7,208 nucleotides of DNA, taken from positions 1 to 7,208 of the forward strand of contig DAPKRQ010000022.1 in assembly GCA_031800475.1 (NCBI GenBank). The letters are read 5' to 3'. The translations under genes were made by a program, and so were the position numbers. Positions 1-6,108 of the stretch are shown here, in pieces; position 1 is the stretch's first letter; every line of letters starts with the position of its first letter. Source of the stretch: Kuafuiihalomonas phototrophica. GTDB lineage: Bacteria; Myxococcota; Kuafuiibacteriia; Kuafuiibacteriales; Kuafuiibacteriaceae. The notes under the pieces are model-generated. The model ran no database searches. It was given only the letters and a program-made list of their open reading frames with translations, and was not told where the DNA came from.

Positions 1-287
1 ACGGGACCCAGCCCACCGCCCAGCAGAAGCTCTCGGCGTTCGGTGTCCAGCCCGGTGGCCCGGGCCCGCACTCGGGTGATGCCGAGTCGGCGGTAGGCGT
101 CCCGCTCGAGGGGCTCGATGCAGCGGTGGCTAAGCTGCCCCGTGAACACCCACATGAGGGCGGTACGCGAAAAGAAGTGGTCTGATTCTTCCGAAACGAG
201 GGTGACCGCGGCTTCGGGCTCCCGGTTTTTGATGGTGAGGGCCGCTTCCATCCCGGCCACGCCGTTGCCGACGATGACGAATCGCAC
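1..287 (-). CDS. FAD/NAD(P)-dependent oxidoreductase, N-terminal part (cut by window edge)
   Basis: This is the first 95 codons of a pyridine-nucleotide/FAD oxidoreductase; the rest lies left of the window. The protein opens with a beta strand and the dinucleotide-binding signature GNGVAG at residues 7-12, followed by a helix (MEAALTIKN) and a second strand ending in Glu33-Glu34, the usual place for the acidic residue that binds the FAD ribose. A stretch FFSRTALMWVFTG at 38-50 resembles the conserved segment of NADH-dehydrogenase or nitrite-reductase-like flavoproteins. No redox-active disulfide is visible in this part, so the electron acceptor is unknown. The start is GTG at 285-287. An in-frame TAA lies ten codons upstream with no other start between, and the Rossmann fold begins at once, so the start is well fixed. 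A purine-rich AAAGGGG lies just before it. It reads in the same direction as polA but 268 bases downstream, so co-transcription is uncertain. Confidence 0.8.
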   Translation of the reverse strand, partial: MRFVIVGNGVAGMEAALTIKNREPEAAVTLVSEESDHFFSRTALMWVFTGQLSHRCIEPLERDAYRRLGITRVRARATGLDTERRELLLGGGLGP

Positions 288-555
288 GCCCCTTTGTACT
301 TCACTGGACCCGAATGGTTACAGACCGATCTCGCGTGCGGTCGAAACGGGCGCCGTCGGCCAGCCCACCGGACGCAAACCGGAAGACCCCGACCGGTGCC
401 ACCCCGACCGGGAAGGTGCCGAGGTCTGGGGACTGAAGCACGGGCCTGCGCGCGGTTGGCCGAAAGAGCGAACGGTGCAGAGGATGGGCGCGAAGCCGTC
501 CAGGCCGTTCCGGGGCACCATCGGCGGCTTTGGGCATCCGGTCTTCAGCCTCTCC
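288..555. other. Gap between polA and the oxidoreductase; one doubtful small ORF
   Basis: I see no recognisable gene, RNA or T-tailed terminator here. A minus-strand frame from ATG at 537 to TGA at 301 could encode 78 residues rich in Arg, Pro and Gly (beginning MPKAADGAPE). It starts 18 bases after the polA stop, with GAGGAGAGG about 11 bases before the ATG, and ends 13 bases before the oxidoreductase GTG, so its position fits a gene. Its composition resembles no family I know and is typical of chance open frames in GC-rich DNA. I lean towards non-coding, or a leader for the oxidoreductase gene. Confidence 0.35.
386..411. repeat. 11-bp direct repeat, period 15
   Basis: ACCCCGACCGG occurs at 386-396 and again at 401-411, with a 4-base spacer. 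The 15-base period is a whole number of codons. In the doubtful minus-strand small ORF it reads as Val-Gly-Val-Ala-Pro-Val-Gly-Val. It may be a chance duplication by slippage, or a pair of half-sites ahead of the oxidoreductase gene. No function can be assigned. Confidence 0.5.
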
Positions 556-3195
556 TCAGTGGGCCTCGGACCAGGTCCGACCCGAGCCGACCTCGGCGAG
601 CAGCGGGACCCGCAGTTCGGCCACCGATTCCATGTGGTGCTTCACCAACTCCGCGACCCGGGAGACCTCGGCCTCGGGGCACTCCAGGACCAGCTCGTCG
701 TGGATCTGAAGGACCAGCCGAGCCCGAAGCGCTGCGTCCGTCAGGGCCCGGTCGATCCGCATCATGGCGAGCTTGCACAGGTCTGCTGCCGAGCCCTGGA
801 TCGGCGTGTTGGAAGCGATTCGCTGCCCGGCCTGCACATCCATGAAGCTGTTGCTCGAAAGCTCGGGGATCCGGCGGATCCGGCCGAACAGGGTGTGGAC
901 TCGGCCCGTTTCCATCGCCGAGGCGATCGTTTGGTCCAGCCAGGCCCGAACTCCGGCGTATCGTTCGAAATAGCGCTGGATGATCCCTTCGGCTTCCTTT
1001 CGGGGCACGTCCAGAATCTGTCCGAGGGCCGTCGGGCCCTGCCCGTAGATGGTGGCGAAGTTGACCGTCTTGCCGACGCTGCGCTGCTCGGGCGTCACGT
1101 TCTCGGGGGCTGTGTCGAACAGCTCGCCGGCGGTCCTGCGGTGCACGTCCGCGCCGGTCCGAAAGCTCTCCAGCAGGAGTGGGTCTTCGGAAAAGTGGGC
1201 CAGGATCCGAAGCTCCACCTGACTCCAGTCCGCGGAGACCAAGCGGTGGCCCGGCGGGGCCACGAAGGCCTCCCGGATCCGACGCCCCTCCGGCGTGCGT
1301 ATCGGGGTCCGCTGCAGGTCCGGCTCGGTGGAGATCAGCCGGCCGGTCTGGCTGGCGGTCTGCTGAAAGTCGGCGTGGATCCGCCCCGTCTTCGGGTGGA
1401 TCGCCGCCTGCAGAACGTTCGTGTAGGTGCTGATCAGCTTGCTGAGCTTTCGGTGCTCCAAGACCAGCTCCGCGATGGGGTGGCGCTTGGCCAGGCGCTC
1501 CAGCACCTCCACGGCGGTCGAATAGCCGGTCTTCGTACGCTTCAAAACCGGAAGTCCAAGCTCCTCGAAGAGAACTCTGCTCAGCTGCTTGGTCGAGCCC
1601 AGGTTGAACGGGTGGCCGGCCGCCTCGTGGGCCCGCCGCTCCACTTCGGACAGCCGCTCGGCGAACTCTTCGCCCAGCCGGCCCAGGTCCTCTCGGTCGA
1701 TGCAGATCCCGCGGGCCTCCATTCGGGCCAGCACGAAGCTCAGCGGGATCTCGTGCGCGTCCAGGTGCCGCGCGAGCCCCTCGGTTTCGAGCCGCCTCGA
1801 CAGCTCGGGCCACGCCTCGAACAGGGCGTCGGCCCGGTGACCGGCGAAGGAAGCCGCCTCTTCCGCCGCCACGTCTCGAAGGTTTCGTTCGCTCTGACCG
1901 CTTCCGACCAAGCGCTTCCACGGGCGCAATGTGCGTTGCAAAAATTCCTTGCTGATCTGGTCGAGCCGGTGGGGGATCAGCTTGTTTGGGTCGAGCAGAA
2001 AGGACGCGAGCATCGTGTCCCCGACCACGCCTTCGAGCGGCACGTCCCGGGCGGCCAAGACCTGAGCGAGCTTTTTGACGTTGTGCGCCACCTTCGGTTG
2101 GGCCGGGTCCGCGAACCAGGCTCGAACCGGGTCGGGAAAGGCGCCCTTTGCATGCAGGGGCAGGTACACCGCCCGTCCGGACGCAGCACAAAACGATAGG
2201 CCCACCAGGTCCGCCACCGGCGCCGGACCGCCCCCCCACAAGGGCTCCACCGCCACCGGACCCGGCGCTGTTCGAAGCTCTGAAACGAGAGCATCCGGAT
2301 CGGTGGCCACCGGGTAGTCCGCATCGCCCGCCTCGGCCTCGACTCGGGCGTCTTCGGACAACAGTGAGTAGAATTCGAGTTCGCGGAACAAGCCGTTGAG
2401 CGCGCCCGGTTCCGGTGGCGACAGCTTCAGGTCGTCCAAGCTTCGGTCGAGAGGAACTGCGCGGTCGATCGTGATCAACTGCCTAGACAGCAGGGCAGAC
2501 TCACGGTGTTCCTGCAGAGCCTTCTGGGCCCGGCCTTTGATCTCGTCCGAGTGCTCCAGAATCCCGTCGAGCGAACCCCAGGTCTCGAGCAAGGAGGCGG
2601 CGGTTTTCGCCCCGATACCCGGGACACCAGGAACATTGTCGATTTTGTCGCCGATCAGCGCCAGCAAGTCGACGAACCGTTCTGGTGGCACGCCCCACTT
2701 CTTTCGAACGAGCTCCCGGTCGTAGGTGATCTCTCGCATCGCATCGAGCATGCGCGTTCCGTCGTCGATCAGCTGACAGAAGTCCTTGTCGCCCGAGACG
2801 ATCAACACCTCGTCGCCCCGCTCCCGGGCCATGCGGGTGAGGGTGCCGATCACGTCGTCGGCTTCGTAGCCCTCGACTCGAAAGTGGGGAAAGTTGAAGG
2901 CCTCGACGACCCGAACGATGTCCGGAATCTGGGCCGCCAGGGCGTCGGGCATCGGCCCGCGCTCGGCTTTGTACTCGGCGAACCGTGCGTCTCGAAAGGT
3001 GGGGCCGGGCGGGTCGAACACCACCGCTCCGAAGTCGGGCTTTCGGCCGGCGAAGAGCTTTCTGAACATCAACGCGAAACCGTAGCTCGCGTTGGTCGGG
3101 GTTCCGCTCGAAGTGCGGAGGTCGCCGGGAAGCTTGTAGTAGGCGCGATACATCATCGCGCTCCCGTCCACCAAAACGCCCTTCGAGACCGCCAC
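556..3195 (-). CDS. polA: DNA polymerase I with an apparently dead proofreading domain
   Basis: This 879-residue protein, of normal family length, fills gaps and removes primers in replication and excision repair. The 5' nuclease domain (about 5-285) is intact: VDGS with Asp10, Asp61, EADD at 111-114, SGDKDF at 134-139 and IGDKIDNVPGVPGIGAKT at 181-198. The 3'-5' exonuclease-like domain (about 295-470) keeps the fold but not the metal ligands: the DxE site reads VEPL, the NxxxD site reads NVKKL, and the YxxxD site reads FAGHR. The polymerase domain (about 480-879) has TGRL at 617-620, motif A SADWSQVELR at 654-663 (catalytic Asp656), motif B with Arg705, Lys709, Phe713 and Tyr717, and motif C HDE at 832-834. 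Polymerase activity is therefore expected without editing, as in Taq polymerase. The start is GTG; in-frame TGA and TAA stops lie three codons upstream, and no Shine-Dalgarno is evident. It is divergent from the GNAT-nitrilase gene. Confidence 0.97.
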   Translation of the reverse strand: MAVSKGVLVDGSAMMYRAYYKLPGDLRTSSGTPTNASYGFALMFRKLFAGRKPDFGAVVFDPPGPTFRDARFAEYKAERGPMPDALAAQIPDIVRVVEAFNFPHFRVEGYEADDVIGTLTRMARERGDEVLIVSGDKDFCQLIDDGTRMLDAMREITYDRELVRKKWGVPPERFVDLLALIGDKIDNVPGVPGIGAKTAASLLETWGSLDGILEHSDEIKGRAQKALQEHRESALLSRQLITIDRAVPLDRSLDDLKLSPPEPGALNGLFRELEFYSLLSEDARVEAEAGDADYPVATDPDALVSELRTAPGPVAVEPLWGGGPAPVADLVGLSFCAASGRAVYLPLHAKGAFPDPVRAWFADPAQPKVAHNVKKLAQVLAARDVPLEGVVGDTMLASFLLDPNKLIPHRLDQISKEFLQRTLRPWKRLVGSGQSERNLRDVAAEEAASFAGHRADALFEAWPELSRRLETEGLARHLDAHEIPLSFVLARMEARGICIDREDLGRLGEEFAERLSEVERRAHEAAGHPFNLGSTKQLSRVLFEELGLPVLKRTKTGYSTAVEVLERLAKRHPIAELVLEHRKLSKLISTYTNVLQAAIHPKTGRIHADFQQTASQTGRLISTEPDLQRTPIRTPEGRRIREAFVAPPGHRLVSADWSQVELRILAHFSEDPLLLESFRTGADVHRRTAGELFDTAPENVTPEQRSVGKTVNFATIYGQGPTALGQILDVPRKEAEGIIQRYFERYAGVRAWLDQTIASAMETGRVHTLFGRIRRIPELSSNSFMDVQAGQRIASNTPIQGSAADLCKLAMMRIDRALTDAALRARLVLQIHDELVLECPEAEVSRVAELVKHHMESVAELRVPLLAEVGSGRTWSEAH

Positions 3196-3280
3196 GGCCG
3201 AGGCTTATCACATCCGATCCGGTCCGTGGGTGGGCCGGCGGTTGCCGAACCGGACCTCGGTCCGATAGCCCTCGGGCGTG
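3193..3280. repeat. Long imperfect inverted repeat ending in both GTG starts
   Basis: Read outward on each strand, the start-proximal sequences of the two divergent genes match. The minus arm (3223 to 3193) and plus arm (3249 to 3280) share, in order, ACCGGA, TCGG, GATA, CCTCGG and CGTG, where the last GTG is the start codon. The inner 17 bases, GATAAGCCTCGGCCGTG and GATAGCCCTCGGGCGTG, agree at 14 positions with no gap. Over the full arms 25 of 30 aligned bases agree, with three gap positions. The arms are separated by 25 bases (3224-3248). The cause could be an inverted duplication, a shared regulator or a shared initiation signal. Confidence 0.6.
3196..3277. promoter_or_regulatory. Divergent promoter region for polA and the GNAT-nitrilase gene
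   Basis: This 82-bp gap must hold both promoters unless the genes are read from elsewhere. On the plus strand TTGCCG at 3242-3247 and GATAGC at 3264-3269 are 16 bases apart and could be a -35/-10 pair. On the minus strand GATAAG (3209-3204) is a possible -10, with no good -35. Both -10-like hexamers end exactly 8 bases before a GTG start, and neither gene has a visible Shine-Dalgarno, so one or both messages may be leaderless or nearly so. A 14-bp inverted repeat, CGGACCTCGGTCCG at 3251-3264, fills the spacer of the plus-strand promoter candidate and could be an operator. The assignments are by eye and tentative. Confidence 0.45.
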
Positions 3281-4825
3281 AGCGGCTTTCAAGTGCGTCC
3301 GGCCACCCTGAACGACGTGGACGCCATCGTGGCCTTGAACGAGCTGGTCTATCCGTCGGACCACGAGGCCGACGTTCGCTTCACACCTCGCCACATCGAA
3401 TCCCACTTGCGGGTCTTTGCCGAAGGGCAGTTCGTGGCCGAGGTCGACGACCAGGTGGTGGGTCACGCATCGAGCCTGATGGTCTCCCTCGGTCGGGATC
3501 CCTATCGAAGCCACACCTGGTTCGGACTGACCGACACCGGCATGTTCTACAATCACGATCCCTTCGGCGACACGCTGTACGGGGCCGATACCTTGGTCCA
3601 CCCGGAATTTCGCCGGCAGGGCATCGGGGCGGCACTGTACGAAGCCCGGTTCGACCTGTGCCGCCGGTTGAATCTCCGGCGCATCGTTTTGGGCGGGCGC
3701 TTGTACGACTACGTTCGGTACGCCGAGGAGATGTCGCCGGAGGAGTACGCCAAGCGGGTCGAATCCGAAGACCTGTCCGACCCGGTCATGAGCTTTCAGC
3801 TCGCGCAGGGGTTTTCGTTCAGCCACGTGATGCCCGACTACGTCCGCGATCCCCGCAGCCTGGACCACGCCACGTTCATGGAGTGGCTGAACCCGGACTA
3901 CAAAGCCCGCTACCGAAAGCCCCGGTCGATACGGGTCTCGGCGGTGCAGTACTGGATGCGCCGTATCGAGGACTTCGAGGGCTTCGCCCAGCAGGTTCGC
4001 TACTTCGTCGATGTGGCGGCGGCATACGGGTCCGACTTCGTGGTGTTCCCGGAGCTTTTGACCGCCCAACTCATGTCGTTCATCGACGTGAAGACGCCCC
4101 TGGAAGCGATCCGTCGGCTCACCGAGCACACCGAGGCGGTCGATGGCCTGTTCGTGGAATTGGCCCGAGAATTCCAGGTCTCGATTGTCGGAGGCTCCCA
4201 CCCGATGGAGGTCGGCATGCCCTCGGGCAGTTCGCGGATCGAAAACGTGGCGACCTTGTACCTGCCGAACGGCACCCTGCACCGTCAGCCCAAGATTCAC
4301 ATCACGCCGAATGAACGGGCTTCGTGGGGGATCGAAGGCGGCCACACGCTCGAGGTGTTCGATACGCCCAAGGCTCGGGTGGGCATCTTGATCTGCTACG
4401 ACTCCGAATTCCCGGAGGCGGCTCGCTACCTGGCCGACGCCGGGGCCGAAGTGATCTTCGTGCCGTTCTGCACCGACGATCGGCAGGCCTACCTGCGAGT
4501 TCGCTACTGCTGTCAGGCCCGGGCCATCGAAAACCAGGTCTACGTGGTGATGGCCGGGACCGTGGGCAACCTGCCCGACGTGGAGAACATGGACATTCAG
4601 TACGCCCAAAGCGCGGTGCTGAGCCCATCGGACTTCGCGTTCGCGCGGGACGGGATCCTGGCCGAGGCTTCAGTGAACTCCGAAATGGTGATCACGACGG
4701 ACCTGGATTTCGAAGCGCTCGAAGAATCGATCACATCCGGGTCGGTGCGGCAGCGACGGGACCGGCGGCCCGACCTGTTTCGACTGACGGCCACCCTCGG
4801 GGGAAAGCGGGAAGACGTGAGCTGA
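3278..4825 (+). CDS. GNAT acetyltransferase fused to a carbon-nitrogen hydrolase (nitrilase superfamily)
   Basis: This is a 515-residue two-domain protein. Residues about 4-190 form a GNAT (RimI-like) fold, with the acetyl-CoA pyrophosphate loop RRQGIG at 112-117 after the strand DTLVHPEF. Residues about 217-485 form a nitrilase-superfamily amidase domain. The triad is visible: Glu259 in VFPEL, Lys339 in PKIHITP, and nucleophile Cys373 in ICYDSEFPE; Glu346 is a likely fourth conserved acid. The C-terminal segment (RYCCQARAIENQ at 409-420, then NMDIQYAQS at 437-445) matches the known bifunctional family that includes Bacillus subtilis YhcX. The substrate is not known; amide hydrolysis coupled to acyl transfer is an inference from the fold. 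The start is GTG, with an in-frame TAG only three codons before it and no Shine-Dalgarno. It is divergent from polA and convergent with rpmF. No signal peptide is seen, so it is probably cytoplasmic. Confidence 0.92.
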   Translation: MSGFQVRPATLNDVDAIVALNELVYPSDHEADVRFTPRHIESHLRVFAEGQFVAEVDDQVVGHASSLMVSLGRDPYRSHTWFGLTDTGMFYNHDPFGDTLYGADTLVHPEFRRQGIGAALYEARFDLCRRLNLRRIVLGGRLYDYVRYAEEMSPEEYAKRVESEDLSDPVMSFQLAQGFSFSHVMPDYVRDPRSLDHATFMEWLNPDYKARYRKPRSIRVSAVQYWMRRIEDFEGFAQQVRYFVDVAAAYGSDFVVFPELLTAQLMSFIDVKTPLEAIRRLTEHTEAVDGLFVELAREFQVSIVGGSHPMEVGMPSGSSRIENVATLYLPNGTLHRQPKIHITPNERASWGIEGGHTLEVFDTPKARVGILICYDSEFPEAARYLADAGAEVIFVPFCTDDRQAYLRVRYCCQARAIENQVYVVMAGTVGNLPDVENMDIQYAQSAVLSPSDFAFARDGILAEASVNSEMVITTDLDFEALEESITSGSVRQRRDRRPDLFRLTATLGGKREDVS

Positions 4826-4843
4826 CGCGGGGTCCCACGGACG

Positions 4844-4892
4844 TCGCCCGCAGGTTTTTGGGAGGAGACTGAAGCGACGGAAAGGCGGGCGA
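4844..4892. repeat. 8-bp inverted repeat in the convergent gap
   Basis: TCGCCCGC at 4844-4851 and GCGGGCGA at 4885-4892 are perfect complements separated by 33 bases, between the converging ends of the GNAT-nitrilase gene and rpmF. The position suits a bidirectional terminator. However, the loop is long and no T-run follows either arm, so an intrinsic terminator is not convincing. GGACGTCG also occurs twice in this gap, at 4839-4846 and 4902-4909. Confidence 0.3.
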
Positions 4893-4912
4893 AAGAAGGT
4901 CGGACGTCGGGC

Positions 4913-5095
4913 TCACTCGCCCGAGACCTCCATGACCGCCTTACCGGCGTAGTAGCCGCACGCTCCGCAGGCCCGGTGGGGCATCTTGGGTTCGCCGCAG
5001 TTGGCACAGGCGTTGTAGTTGGGCGACTTCAGGGCGTCGTGGGAGCGCTGATTGCCGCGGCGCCGGCTGGACTTTCGCTTGCGGGGGACTGCCAT
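4913..5095 (-). CDS. rpmF: 50S ribosomal protein L32, zinc-ribbon form
   Basis: This 60-residue basic protein is a small structural component of the large ribosomal subunit. It begins MAVPRKRKSS, followed by RRRGNQRSHDALK, the usual rRNA-binding N-terminus of L32. Its second half is a zinc ribbon with Cys30, Cys33, Cys43 and Cys46 (CANC and CGAC pairs), so this is the zinc-binding form rather than the cysteine-free paralogue many bacteria use when zinc is scarce. The ATG is preceded by GAGG five bases upstream (5101-5104), a good Shine-Dalgarno. In many bacteria rpmF sits between yceD (DUF177) and plsX/fabH. Here neither is adjacent: pfkB lies 73 bases upstream in the same direction and a convergent gene lies downstream. 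It may have its own promoter in the 73-bp gap, but I could not identify a good one. Confidence 0.96.
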   Translation of the reverse strand: MAVPRKRKSSRRRGNQRSHDALKSPNYNACANCGEPKMPHRACGACGYYAGKAVMEVSGE

Positions 5096-5168
5096 CTCGA
5101 CCTCGGAGGCGCGGGCCTAACGGATCGGAGCCGGGCCCTCAAGGGAAATCGACGGCGCTTTTGCCGCC

Positions 5169-6107
5169 TCACGGCCCCCCGTTCACCAGCCATCGGTAAA
5201 GCCGCTCCGTATCTTCCCGGGTGCACAGTTGAGAGCCGTCGGTCATGACCGCGGCGGCGCCGGCGGCCACCCCATAGCGGGCCGCGTCCAGCCAGTCCCA
5301 TCCCCGGGCCAGCCCGTGGACCAGACCGGCCACCGTGCTGTCTCCCGCGCCGACCTTGCTGCGGATCGGCACGGTGGGCGCCCGAATGTGAAAGGTGTCG
5401 GCCTCGGTCACCATCAACGCGCCCCCGGCCCCCAGCGATACCAAAACGAAGGCGGACCCAGGGGCCTTCAGGAGGGTGCGGGCCGCAGTCTTGATGTCGG
5501 CGTCGCCCTCCAGGGGGCGGTCGAGCAGCAAGCTCAGTTCCCGCAGATTCGGCTTGAATCCGAAAAACCCCCCCCGAGCCACCGAGGCTTTGAGGGCTTC
5601 GCCGCTGGTGTCGACCACCACCCGGCATCCCGCCGGTGCCGCTTCCGCCGCCGCCGCATAGAAGTCGTCGGGCACCCCATCGGGCAGGCTTCCGCTCAAC
5701 ACCAGGTAGCTCGTATCGTCTGGGAGGCTCGACAGCTCCCGCAGCACACTGCGCTGGCACGCGTCCGTGAAGGTCGGACCGGGCAGATTGAATCGATACT
5801 GCAGCGTGCTCGAGCTTTCGTAGATCGAAAAGTTCTCGCGGGTGTCGCCGCCGATGTCGATCGGCCGATGGGGCAGGCCTTCGAGCTCGAGCAGGGAGGC
5901 CAGAAGGTCCCCCGTGGCCCCCCCTCGGGTCCACAGGGCCAAGGCGTCCGTGCCCAGCTGCCGGGTGGCCCGAGCCACGTTGATTCCTCCGCCCCCGGGC
6001 TCCAAACCCGGCTCGGTGCAGCGAAGCTTGTGCTCCGGAACCACCCGGTCGACGACGGCCGAGCGGTCCACCGCCGGATTCAACGTCAAGCTCACGATCG
6101 CGGCCAT
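5169..6107 (-). CDS. pfkB: 6-phosphofructokinase II (PfkB/ribokinase family)
   Basis: This 312-residue sugar kinase is expected to phosphorylate fructose 6-phosphate with ATP to fructose 1,6-bisphosphate in glycolysis. It resembles Escherichia coli Pfk-2 (309 residues) closely enough that landmark numbering coincides as I recall it: Lys27 in HKLRCTEP, the EPGGGGINVARA substrate-binding signature at 36-47, the NxxE magnesium motif Asn187-Glu190, and the catalytic base Asp256 in GAGDS with the anion-hole loop before it. The C-terminal LCTREDTERLYRWL also follows the E. coli protein. A 1-phosphofructokinase or tagatose kinase cannot be wholly excluded, but the KLRCTEP and LCTREDT segments favour Pfk-2. 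The start is ATG, fixed by GGAG seven bases upstream. It lies one base after the stop of the small upstream gene (TGA-A-ATG), so translation is probably coupled. Confidence 0.92.
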   Translation of the reverse strand: MAAIVSLTLNPAVDRSAVVDRVVPEHKLRCTEPGLEPGGGGINVARATRQLGTDALALWTRGGATGDLLASLLELEGLPHRPIDIGGDTRENFSIYESSSTLQYRFNLPGPTFTDACQRSVLRELSSLPDDTSYLVLSGSLPDGVPDDFYAAAAEAAPAGCRVVVDTSGEALKASVARGGFFGFKPNLRELSLLLDRPLEGDADIKTAARTLLKAPGSAFVLVSLGAGGALMVTEADTFHIRAPTVPIRSKVGAGDSTVAGLVHGLARGWDWLDAARYGVAAGAAAVMTDGSQLCTREDTERLYRWLVNGGP

Positions 6108-6108
6108 T

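Noticed and set aside
567..579. CGGACCAGGTCCG palindrome near the end of polA
   Set aside because: It lies within well-conserved coding sequence (codons of the C-terminal WSEAH region) and is probably chance; it serves as a caution for the similar promoter site.
118..2199. A 693-codon open frame on the plus strand opposite polA
   Set aside because: It is antisense to the conserved polymerase and exonuclease-like domains, has no recognisable domain, and such antisense frames are expected in GC-rich genes.
2506..4314. 602-codon plus-strand frame running through the divergent promoter
   Set aside because: It is antisense to the polA nuclease domain and out of frame with the GNAT-nitrilase gene; its sequence is Arg/Gly/Pro-rich with no domain.
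2501..4609. Long minus-strand frame spanning polA's 5' end and the antisense of the GNAT-nitrilase gene
   Set aside because: It crosses two well-supported genes in wrong frames and shows no family motifs; its length reflects codon bias of the true genes.
5114..5142. TTGAGG and TAGGCC, 17 bases apart on the minus strand, as an rpmF promoter
   Set aside because: The -10 candidate matches the consensus at too few positions to claim; the spacing alone is not evidence.
5155..5168. GGCGGCAAAAGCGCCG just after the pfkB stop as a terminator
   Set aside because: Only a 4-bp stem forms and no T-run follows on the minus strand.
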